Shown here piece by piece: positions 57,130 through 64,000 of a DNA stretch of 64,000 bases. This DNA comes from Psychrosphaera aestuarii (lineage in GTDB: Bacteria > Pseudomonadota > Gammaproteobacteria > Enterobacterales > Alteromonadaceae): the NCBI RefSeq assembly GCF_017948405.1, contig NZ_CP072844.1:2604001-2668000 (forward strand). The letters run 5' to 3'. Position 1 is the first letter of the stretch, and each line of letters opens with the position of its first letter. A program made the translations under genes and the position numbers. Under the pieces are notes generated by a model. That model saw nothing but the letters and a program-made list of their open reading frames with translations, had not been told where the DNA came from and made no database searches.

Positions 57130-59130
57130 ATGAATCAAATCGACATTACAGGTGTGCGCACATCAGATGACATTGGATTGTTAGACACGTCATCAATTAC
57201 GGAGCAGAAACTGCCAAACTCTCTGTATCGAGCTATTAAAGAGTCGGCACAATATTGTCCCAATCAAATCGCAATAAAGTACATCCTCGATGGTGATGTT
57301 ATCAGCCAAGACAAGATCCCATTTGCTAAAAAGGTCTTGCATAAAGCCATTAAATTATTAAAAGGGCAGGAATATGCTGCCCCTTATCGAGAGGTAACTT
57401 ATTCGCAATTAGCCAACAAGGTGACTCAAACTGCAAATGCCTTGAGAAAATTAGGTATTAACCGAAAGGATGTAACTTCGATAATTATGCCTAACTTTCC
57501 AGAGACTTATTACACTCTTTGGGGGGCTTCGACAGCGGGTATAGCCAACCCGATAAACCCATTATTAGATGCCAGCATCATAAAGGAGATAATGTTGTCA
57601 TCGAATACCAAGGTACTAATCGCATTAGGGCCTCTACCTGGCAGCGACATTTGGCAAAAAGTATTAGCCATTAAAGATGAGATCCCTAATTTAAAAGCAG
57701 TGATCAGTGTATTTGGCAAATCAATTCCTGCTGATAAGCAAAACAAGGTTCCAGTGCTGAGCTTCAGTGATTTATTAAAGCAAGAACAAGCCGAAGAGTT
57801 AGAATTTGAAGAGCCTAACCAAAGAGATATTTGCGCTTACTTCCACACTGGAGGTACAACAGGTCTACCTAAGTTGGCCCAGCACACGCACTTAAACCAG
57901 TTAACTAATGCCGGTCAGGTGAACTTGATCTCTCCTGTATCACCGGGTGATACCATTTTTGTTGGATTACCTATATTCCACGTTAATGCTGCGGTGGCGA
58001 CGGGAATTGGTCCAATAATGAATACCTCGACTATTTTGTTAGCGGGACCTGCGGGGTATCGCGGCAAGAATGTCATGGCTAACCTGTTAACACTGATAAA
58101 GAATTACAAAGTTAGCCTAATAATGGCGGTACCTACTGTTTACGCAGGGATACTTACTGAGCTTGAAAAGCGCAATGAAGAGAATTTTAGCTTACCGGAT
58201 CTTAAACTGGCAATTAGCGGCGCGGCTCCACTTTCTAGTGAGTTACAAAATAAGTTTATCCGTGAAACGGGTATTAATTTGATTGAGGGTTATGGCTCAA
58301 CAGAAAGCTCTTCTGTTTGCAGTTTGATGCCGGTAAGAAGCATAAATGAAGAAGCTTCTGTTGGTCTGATTATTCCAGGTATGAAAGTAGCAACCGTTGA
58401 GATAGGTAGTGACGACCAATTAATTAAGCAATGTGGCGTTGGCGAGGTTGGAGAAATTGTTATTGCTGGCAATAACGTATTCCCCGGATACTTAGATGAA
58501 GCTCACAATAAAAACTTATGGGTCACACTGGAAGATAACATTAGCTACGTGCGAACTGGAGATTTGGGACGTTTTGATAAACACGGTTATCTGTCTTTAG
58601 CTGGACGTAAAAAAGAACTGATCATTCGAGGCGGCCATAATATTGACCCTAAGATGATTGAAGACACAGCGATGAAGCACCCAGAGGTTCAGTTGGCGGC
58701 GGCAGTACCTCGTCCTGATACATACTCTGGTGAATTGCCTGTTCTTTACGTCACAAAAACACCAAACAGCACAATAACCAGCGAAGAGTTAATGGTGTTT
58801 ATGCAAAAGCAGACACCAGAACGTGCAGCTACTCCTAAATTGGTTAACATTATCGAAGAAATGCCTTTAACCGCGGTAGGAAAGATTTATAAACCTGAGT
58901 TGGTGTGTGCACAAATTACCAGTGTGGTAACCCAAGAGGTTGCAAAGATACTCGATAAAGAAGATTTTAAGGTTTTGGTCACTATAGACAAAAAACTTGG
59001 TATCAAAACGATTATTGAATTATCAGATGAAAAACAAGAGGAAACAGAGAGACAAGTTAAACAGCAATTGGTTGGGTATGCTTTCAAATACCAATTGCAT
59101 TTTATGTCCACAACAACACAGGCGGTTTAG
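57130..59130 (+). CDS. AMP-forming acyl-CoA synthetase
   Basis: A 666-residue ligase of the ANL superfamily that would activate the imported acid as its CoA thioester. Strong ribosome-binding site (GAGGAGAGGG). The P-loop ICAYFHTGGTTGLPKLAQHTH, the LIEGYGSTESS motif, the YVRTGDLGRFDKHGYLSLAGRKKELIIRGG hinge, and the catalytic Lys near the C-terminus (TAVGKIYKPEL) are all present, so it should be active. It has an unusually long N-terminal part (~95 residues before the usual start of the fold) and a C-terminal extension of ~70 residues, a form I recall from a separate clade of long acyl-CoA synthetases. The transporter gene starts immediately after the stop. Confidence 0.9.
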   Translation: MNQIDITGVRTSDDIGLLDTSSITEQKLPNSLYRAIKESAQYCPNQIAIKYILDGDVISQDKIPFAKKVLHKAIKLLKGQEYAAPYREVTYSQLANKVTQTANALRKLGINRKDVTSIIMPNFPETYYTLWGASTAGIANPINPLLDASIIKEIMLSSNTKVLIALGPLPGSDIWQKVLAIKDEIPNLKAVISVFGKSIPADKQNKVPVLSFSDLLKQEQAEELEFEEPNQRDICAYFHTGGTTGLPKLAQHTHLNQLTNAGQVNLISPVSPGDTIFVGLPIFHVNAAVATGIGPIMNTSTILLAGPAGYRGKNVMANLLTLIKNYKVSLIMAVPTVYAGILTELEKRNEENFSLPDLKLAISGAAPLSSELQNKFIRETGINLIEGYGSTESSSVCSLMPVRSINEEASVGLIIPGMKVATVEIGSDDQLIKQCGVGEVGEIVIAGNNVFPGYLDEAHNKNLWVTLEDNISYVRTGDLGRFDKHGYLSLAGRKKELIIRGGHNIDPKMIEDTAMKHPEVQLAAAVPRPDTYSGELPVLYVTKTPNSTITSEELMVFMQKQTPERAATPKLVNIIEEMPLTAVGKIYKPELVCAQITSVVTQEVAKILDKEDFKVLVTIDKKLGIKTIIELSDEKQEETERQVKQQLVGYAFKYQLHFMSTTTQAV

Positions 59131-59131
59131 C

Positions 59132-60016
59132 ATGAGTAATTCAGTCATTATGGATATATTTTTACCTATTGCTCTGGCCTTGATCATGTTTGGTATGGGG
59201 CTTGGACTAACGAAACAGGACTTCACTCGGTTGTGGCTTACGCCTAAGCCTGTATTAGTAGGTCTGTTTGGCCAGTTGATCCTGTTACCAATTATTGCTT
59301 TTGGTATTTGTGTTTGGTTTGAGTTACCGCCTGCTTTAGCAATTGGAATGATGATCTTAGCTGGAAGTCCAGGCGGCACTATGTCTAATGTGTTGAGTCA
59401 GTTGGCAAAAGCTAATCTAGCCTTATCGGTTACCTTAACTTCCATCTGTACTTTAGTTTGTGTTTTTACCACACCTTGGTTGATTCACTTTTCTATTCAA
59501 CATTTTGCTGAGCAGAACGCGCCGGAATACTCTTTGTTAGGTACTTCTATTGGACTTATTGCGATTACCCTTATACCTGTTTTACTAGGCATACTTGTTA
59601 GGCAGTTGAAAGCAGAATCAGCAATTAAATACGAAGTGCACTTTCGACGCTTTTCCTTATTTTTTATGATCTTAATGATAGTTGCATTGATGATAAAAGA
59701 GCGTCACTTACTGGTTAGTTCATTCGAACAAGTGTTTGCAGCCAGTATGACTCTCAATCTGTTGTCTGTGGTTGTTGGAGCCTTGTTAGCAAAGTCATTT
59801 TTATTAACGGATAAAGACGCACTGACTTTAGGTATTGAAGTTGGGATCCAAAACGCAACTATGGCGATACTTATCGCGGTCAGCTTTTTACATGAACCTT
59901 CATATGCCATAACGGCAGGGGTTTACGGTTTGACCATGTATTTGGGGCCATTGCCGTTAATTTACTGGAAAAAGTTTAAACAAAAACGCCAAGCGCCTCA
60001 GGTTGTGGCTGACTAA
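59132..60016 (+). CDS. Bile acid:sodium symporter (BASS) family transporter
   Basis: A 294-residue membrane protein with 9-10 helices. ATG 59132 lies one base after the ligase stop; a longer frame reaching into the ligase gene is not needed. Family features: MFGMGLGLTKQDF near the N-terminus, ILAGSPGGTMSNVLSQLAKANLALSVTLTS in the central crossover, and GIEVGIQNATMAILIAVSFL in the second crossover. BASS proteins move organic anions (bile acids, pyruvate, 2-keto acids) with sodium, so it fits as the inner-membrane importer of the acid that the ligase activates. It overlaps the 3' end of LysR gene 2 by 4 bases. Confidence 0.9.
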   Translation: MSNSVIMDIFLPIALALIMFGMGLGLTKQDFTRLWLTPKPVLVGLFGQLILLPIIAFGICVWFELPPALAIGMMILAGSPGGTMSNVLSQLAKANLALSVTLTSICTLVCVFTTPWLIHFSIQHFAEQNAPEYSLLGTSIGLIAITLIPVLLGILVRQLKAESAIKYEVHFRRFSLFFMILMIVALMIKERHLLVSSFEQVFAASMTLNLLSVVVGALLAKSFLLTDKDALTLGIEVGIQNATMAILIAVSFLHEPSYAITAGVYGLTMYLGPLPLIYWKKFKQKRQAPQVVAD

Positions 60017-60924
60017 CCTGAGGCAAAAGCCGCTTTTATTCTTTCTCTAAACCAAGTTAGTGCTTCATCATTGGAACTGCTTTGATGCCAATATAAGTGA
60101 GTAATTACTTTCGGTAGTTCAATTGGCATTTCTAATACCGCTAGATCTGAGTCTTGGATCTGTTTGGCGATCATGCTGGGCAACGTCAGCAGATAGGGAC
60201 TTTGTTTTAGCATGAGTTTCGCGGTCTGATAACTTTGACAGCGTATATCTATCTGCCGGTTTTCTCCCTGTTCTAACAAAGCATAATCCTCAAGCACTCT
60301 GCCTGTCGCTCGACTGGAAACGGCAATGTGCTTTTGGGCTAAATAATCTTTAGCTGAGAGTCTGTTGGCACAACTGTGTCGTTTGTCCATAACGACACAA
60401 TATTCATCACTAGATAATATTAGGTGTTCAATAGGCAGTTTGATTGGTAAAGCAATGTTTATTGCCGCATCGATTTTTTTGGCGGCAAGCTGACGTGTAA
60501 TATCTTCTCTAGGTGTTCTGACACTGGTGAGTTTTATTTTAGGCGCTTGTGCTAACAAGGTTTTCTGCAGTTTAGGGAGAACTATTGGCTCCATAGGTTC
60601 AGGTTGAGCCAATCTAAATGTCTGTTGTGATTCTGCTAAATCAAATTCGCCACAACTTTGTAACACCTGTCTAAGTTGGACAAGTGTTTCGATTAATTTA
60701 GGTGCGAGCCTCTCACACGCTGGAGTTGGAATCATCTGACTGCCTTGTCTAATGAATAATTCATCGCCAAGTGTCTGACGCAATCGCTTCATCGCGTGGC
60801 TAACGGCTGAAGGGCTGATAAACAAACTCTTAGCTACCGTAGTCATATTGCGTTCTCGATACAAAAACTCAAACACTTTTAACAAGTTTAAATCGAGTTG
60901 TTGGATTTTATTTGGGTCAATCAT
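60013..60924 (-). CDS. LysR-type transcriptional regulator 2
   Basis: 303 residues. Winged HTH (DLNLLKVFEFLYRERNMTTVAKSLFISPSAVSHAMKRLRQTL), DELFIRQGSQMIPTPACERL, then an effector-binding domain. Related in type to regulator 1, suggesting a duplication or two layers of control. Divergent from the acyl-CoA dehydrogenase gene, with a T-N11-A palindrome in the 121-base gap. Its 3' end overlaps the transporter gene by four bases. Confidence 0.95.
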   Translation of the reverse strand: MIDPNKIQQLDLNLLKVFEFLYRERNMTTVAKSLFISPSAVSHAMKRLRQTLGDELFIRQGSQMIPTPACERLAPKLIETLVQLRQVLQSCGEFDLAESQQTFRLAQPEPMEPIVLPKLQKTLLAQAPKIKLTSVRTPREDITRQLAAKKIDAAINIALPIKLPIEHLILSSDEYCVVMDKRHSCANRLSAKDYLAQKHIAVSSRATGRVLEDYALLEQGENRQIDIRCQSYQTAKLMLKQSPYLLTLPSMIAKQIQDSDLAVLEMPIELPKVITHLYWHQSSSNDEALTWFRERIKAAFASG

Positions 60925-60951
60925 TTAGCTAAAACCAACTCTTTAATGTGA

Positions 60952-60964
60952 TGAATTATATTCA
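60952..60964. promoter_or_regulatory. Candidate LysR operator upstream of the acyl-CoA dehydrogenase operon
   Basis: TGAAT-TAT-ATTCA, a perfect short palindrome that is also exactly T-N11-A. It lies close to the start of the regulator gene, the usual position for a LysR recognition site. Confidence 0.5.
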
Positions 60965-61045
60965 CAATAGACTATCAATATACTTCACTTCATTCACTTT
61001 GTTTTTTGCTTTAGTCTGGTTTTATTCACTTAAAGGAAATCGATT

Positions 61046-62266
61046 ATGAACTTTGAACCAAGTGCGAAGAGCCAAGAGTACTTAGCTAGACTAAAAGCCT
61101 TTATGGCGGAACATGTATATCCAGCCGAACAGGAAATTTTAGCCACCAATCGAGCGCTAAATGAAACCGCTGATTGGACTAAATGGCAGTTACCACCTCA
61201 AATAAATGAGTTAAAACAAAAAGCAAAAGCCGCAGGTCTTTGGAATTTGTTTTTGCCTGATGCTGAACTCGCCGAAGGTTTAACTTGTTTAGAGTATGCC
61301 CCGTTAGCCGAAGAAACTGGCAGAGTCTTTTTTGCTCCGGAAATATTTAACTGCAACGCACCTGACACAGGAAATATGGAAGTCCTTTATCACTTTGGTA
61401 ACGACCAACAGAAACAAGAATGGCTAACACCATTATTGGCTGGGGAAATACGATCGGTATTTGCTATGACAGAGCCAGATGTTGCCTCATCAGACGCGAC
61501 AAATATGCAAGCAACCATCCAAGAAGATGGTGATGAGCTGATATTAAATGGTCAAAAGTGGTGGAGTACAGGTTTAGGTCACCCAAATGCAAAGGTTGCT
61601 ATCTTCATGGGGTTGTCTAATCCAGAAAACGACAAGCATTCACAACACTCTATGGTACTGGTGCCGCTGGATTCCGAAGGTGTTGAAATCAAACGTATGC
61701 TGACAGCTTATGGCGACTATGATGCACCTTATGGCCACGGCGAAGTGTCGTTTACTAATGTAAGAGTGCCAAAAAAGAATTTGATCATGGGGTTAGGTAA
61801 GGGCTTTGCAATTGCTCAAGGCCGTTTAGGTCCAGGCCGAATTCATCATTGCATGCGAGCTATTGGTGCAGCGGAAAGAAGTTTAGAGTTGATGATAAAA
61901 CGCGGCATGGAACGCGTGGCGTTTGGTAAACCTATTATCAAATTAGGTGGCAATCTAGAACGAGTAGCACAGGCTCGTATGGCAATAGATCAAGCGAGGT
62001 TATTAACCTTACACGCCGCTTGGAAAATCGATACATTAGGGGTTAAACAAGCAATGACTGAAATATCGAGTATTAAGGTTGTGGTGCCTAATATGTTACA
62101 ACAAGTAAGTGACATGGCGGTGCAAATATTTGGCGGAGCTGGAGTTTGTTCAGACCATCCTGTAGCCAGCTTTAACCAGATGGGACGTATCCTTAGGTTA
62201 GCCGATGGTCCTGATGAGGTTCATATGGGCATGGTTTCTCGCTTAGAGTTAGCAAAGTACAAATAG
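61046..62266 (+). CDS. Acyl-CoA dehydrogenase, ACAD10/11 (LvaC-like) subgroup
   Basis: A 406-residue flavoprotein of the acyl-CoA dehydrogenase family. FAD/substrate motifs MTEPDVASSDATNMQ, LNGQKWWSTG and GPGRIHHCMRAIGAAERSLELM; C-terminal RLADGPDEVHMG. In ordinary members the catalytic Glu sits in a YEGT-type motif; here the corresponding piece reads ADGP with Asp387. That substitution, and the DGPDEVH string, mark the ACAD10/11 group, whose members act on 4-phosphoacyl-CoAs made by a kinase. It is the first gene of an operon with the SDR and the kinase; gap to the SDR 9 bases. Confidence 0.88.
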   Translation: MNFEPSAKSQEYLARLKAFMAEHVYPAEQEILATNRALNETADWTKWQLPPQINELKQKAKAAGLWNLFLPDAELAEGLTCLEYAPLAEETGRVFFAPEIFNCNAPDTGNMEVLYHFGNDQQKQEWLTPLLAGEIRSVFAMTEPDVASSDATNMQATIQEDGDELILNGQKWWSTGLGHPNAKVAIFMGLSNPENDKHSQHSMVLVPLDSEGVEIKRMLTAYGDYDAPYGHGEVSFTNVRVPKKNLIMGLGKGFAIAQGRLGPGRIHHCMRAIGAAERSLELMIKRGMERVAFGKPIIKLGGNLERVAQARMAIDQARLLTLHAAWKIDTLGVKQAMTEISSIKVVVPNMLQQVSDMAVQIFGGAGVCSDHPVASFNQMGRILRLADGPDEVHMGMVSRLELAKYK

Positions 62267-62275
62267 GTAATCGTG

Positions 62276-63115
62276 ATGAAAAAGACCCGTTACTTGATCA
62301 CAGGTGGCGCTTCCGGGCTAGGTAAATCCTTAGCTTTAGCACTGGCCAAACAAAATCAAGCTGAATTGAAAATATGTATTGCCGATGTAAACGATGAGCG
62401 TGGTGAAGCGGCTGTTAAAGAGTTAACTAACCTTGGTGCAGAAGCTTTTTATCAACGTTGTGATATCACCGATATGCAAGATGTTTCTGAATTGTATAAT
62501 GCTGTTAATACTAAGTGGCAAGGCGTTGATGTAGTTTATAACAATGCTGGAGTTGCGACAGGAGGTTCGCTGCAAAGCGAATCTATTGAGCAATGGCAGT
62601 GGATTTTGGATGTCAATTTACTTGGTATGGTGCGGGTTAGTCAGGTGTTCCTTGAGGGCTTTAAAGCCCAGGGACACGGACATTTCGTAAACATAGCGTC
62701 ACAAGCAGGGTTAACTCCCATACCTCTAATGAGTAGTTACAACTCCGTAAAGTCGGCTGTAATTGCTTTGTCTGAAACAATGAAATTAGAGCTTGCTCAG
62801 TACAATGTCGATGTGAGTGTGGTTTGTCCGAGTTTCTTCAAAACCAACCTAGATGAGTCGTTGCGCACGTCTGAAGCATCGGTCGGTAATTTGATGAATA
62901 AACTGTTTGAGAGAGCGAAGCTTTCCTCAGATCAGGTTGCACAAACCATCGTGAACAAAGTTAACCAAGGTCAGTTTTTGATCTTAACTCACAAAGAAGG
63001 CATTAAAGCTTATCGATTGAAAAAGTTGATGCCTATCAATTGGTATCTATCCATGATGTTAAAACAAACTAAGGCTTTGTTAAAAAAGGGCCAGTCGTTA
63101 AGCAGGGAACAATAA
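62276..63115 (+). CDS. Short-chain dehydrogenase/reductase
   Basis: A 279-residue NAD(P)-dependent SDR. Classical motifs: TGGASGLGK (cofactor loop), NNAG, and the catalytic Ser with YNSVK. ATG 62276 is used in preference to GTG 62273. Position between an ACAD10/11-type dehydrogenase and an APH-type kinase suggests it interconverts a 4-oxo and a 4-hydroxy group (or a 3-hydroxy group) on the acyl-CoA, as LvaD does in the levulinate pathway (inference). The C-terminal ~35 residues are basic (KKLMPINWYLSMMLKQTK) and could touch the membrane. One base separates its stop from the kinase start. Confidence 0.9.
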   Translation: MKKTRYLITGGASGLGKSLALALAKQNQAELKICIADVNDERGEAAVKELTNLGAEAFYQRCDITDMQDVSELYNAVNTKWQGVDVVYNNAGVATGGSLQSESIEQWQWILDVNLLGMVRVSQVFLEGFKAQGHGHFVNIASQAGLTPIPLMSSYNSVKSAVIALSETMKLELAQYNVDVSVVCPSFFKTNLDESLRTSEASVGNLMNKLFERAKLSSDQVAQTIVNKVNQGQFLILTHKEGIKAYRLKKLMPINWYLSMMLKQTKALLKKGQSLSREQ

Positions 63116-63116
63116 C

Positions 63117-64000
63117 ATGAATCAAGCTATTTTAGACCAAGCCAAAGCCGTGCGTACAGGTGAAGAGCTTCCTACAGATAAAATAGACAACTGGTTGAAG
63201 CGAACTTTACCTCACTTATCAGGGGTGCCAGAGGTAACTCAATATTCCGGAGGCGCGTCAAATTGGACCTATTGTTTAGATTATGACGATACTTCCCTTA
63301 TTTTACGCCGGGGTCCAGAAGGAACAAAAGCAAAAGGCGCACACGATATGGGACGAGAGTATCGTCTGCAAGAAGCGCTTCAGCCGGTTTATCAATACGT
63401 GCCAAATATGCTGGCCTTTTGTGATGATAACGATGTCGTTGGTGCCGATTTTTATGTAATGGAAAAGTTAACGGGCATTATTCCTCGAAAGAACTTACCT
63501 AGAGGGCTAACTACTACGCCTGAAAAAACCGAACAACTGTGTAAAAACGTTTTGGATTGCTTGGTTGAACTGCACAAGGTTGATTACAAAAAGGCTGGAT
63601 TGGATCACTTAGGTAAAGGCGTAGGATATACCCAACGTCAAATAGAGGGCTGGTCAGAGCGTTATACTAAAGCGAAAACATGGAATGTGCCTTCCGGAAA
63701 GTTTGTTATTAATTGGCTAAAGAACAACATGCCTGAAAATGAAACCATTTGTTTAACCCATAATGATTTCCGTTTTGACAATGTCGTTTTAGACCCAAAT
63801 GATTATACCAAGGTGTTGGGGGTACTTGATTGGGAGTTAGCTACGTTAGGTGATCCTTTGATGGACTTAGGTAATACGCTAGCGTATTGGGTTGAGTCGG
63901 ATGATGACTTCTTGGCACAGGGAAGTCGACGCCAGCCAACTCATTTAAAAGGCATGTTAACTCGCAAGCAAGTCGTAGAGTATTACTGTGACAAGATGGG
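63117..64000 (+). CDS. APH-fold phosphotransferase (ACAD10/11 N-domain-like kinase), cut by window end
   Basis: The frame is open from ATG 63117 to the last base (294 codons); the C-terminus is outside the window. Kinase motifs: SGGASNWTY (glycine loop), LILRRGP (ATP-binding Lys/Arg region), catalytic loop CLTHNDFRFDNVVLDP (HxD...N) and the metal-binding LDWELATLGDPLMDLG. This is the LvaA / ACAD10-11 branch, known to phosphorylate 4-hydroxyacyl-CoAs, not an antibiotic-resistance kinase. Starts one base after the SDR stop, so it is co-translated with it. Confidence 0.9.
   Translation, partial: MNQAILDQAKAVRTGEELPTDKIDNWLKRTLPHLSGVPEVTQYSGGASNWTYCLDYDDTSLILRRGPEGTKAKGAHDMGREYRLQEALQPVYQYVPNMLAFCDDNDVVGADFYVMEKLTGIIPRKNLPRGLTTTPEKTEQLCKNVLDCLVELHKVDYKKAGLDHLGKGVGYTQRQIEGWSERYTKAKTWNVPSGKFVINWLKNNMPENETICLTHNDFRFDNVVLDPNDYTKVLGVLDWELATLGDPLMDLGNTLAYWVESDDDFLAQGSRRQPTHLKGMLTRKQVVEYYCDKM

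Noticed and set aside
60948..60966. CRP site (TGTGA...TCACA) upstream of the acyl-CoA dehydrogenase gene
   Set aside because: The two halves are 10 bases apart rather than the required 6; the inner T-N11-A palindrome is a better reading.
63117..64000. Aminoglycoside resistance gene
   Set aside because: The kinase fold is shared, but the HNDFRFDN loop, DWELATLGDP motif and operon context identify the acyl-CoA-related ACAD10/11 kinase branch.

Overview
The window is bacterial chromosomal DNA of roughly 40% GC by eye. Gene content and order point to a marine gammaproteobacterium of the order Alteromonadales (Colwellia/Thalassotalea-like; inferred from gene content, not from a search). Almost all of the first 51 kb is vertically inherited core genome: rapA, rluA, dnaJ/dnaK, glnE, ygiF, mtnN, lysS, prfB, mutT, secA, dciA, barA, rlmD, relA, mazG, valS, holC, pepA, lptF and lptG.

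Layout. 1-1.6 kb: the 3' end of rapA, then rluA. 1.7-8.1 kb: an operon behind a strong Fur-box match, encoding a DUF4856 lipoprotein, an imelysin lipoprotein, a FecA-like TonB-dependent receptor and a membrane di-iron hydroxylase; it looks like an iron-acquisition unit. 8.1-12.2 kb: Spo0M-like protein, a Cache-domain chemoreceptor and a TPR protein, each ending in a clear hairpin terminator. 12.3-20.9 kb (minus strand): dnaK-dnaJ with a sigma-32 promoter, glnE-ygiF and a DUF2726 protein. 21.1-26.4 kb: mtnN, a CobD/CbiB-like protein, an exported rhodanese, an L,D-transpeptidase, an exported thioredoxin-like protein, and a low-GC TlpA-like thioredoxin gene enclosed by a 26-bp perfect inverted repeat with inward-facing terminators. 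26.4-34.1 kb: lysS, prfB (with its programmed +1 frameshift), mutT, secA, an M23 peptidase and dciA. 34.1-42.5 kb: barA opposite rlmD-relA-mazG, then a PAS/degenerate-GGDEF protein. 42.6-50.5 kb: valS-holC-pepA opposite lptF-lptG, then an RDD membrane protein. 50.7 kb: tRNA-Leu(CAA).

51.1-52.7 kb is a small accessory patch: an unrecognised, possibly 5'-truncated gene abutting a decayed IS3-family element.

52.7 kb to the window end is a catabolic cluster under two LysR-type regulators: TonB receptor, class II aldolase/adducin protein, large acyl-CoA synthetase, bile acid:sodium symporter-family transporter, acyl-CoA dehydrogenase of the ACAD10/11 type, short-chain dehydrogenase, and an aminoglycoside-phosphotransferase-fold kinase that runs off the end. 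Kinase plus ACAD10/11-type dehydrogenase plus SDR plus CoA ligase is the enzyme set of the levulinate / 4-hydroxyacyl-CoA route, so the best hypothesis is uptake and degradation of an unidentified 4-hydroxy or 4-oxo carboxylic acid (or lactone). Each LysR gene is divergent from an enzyme gene, and each divergent gap holds a T-N11-A dyad. The acid's identity cannot be read from sequence.
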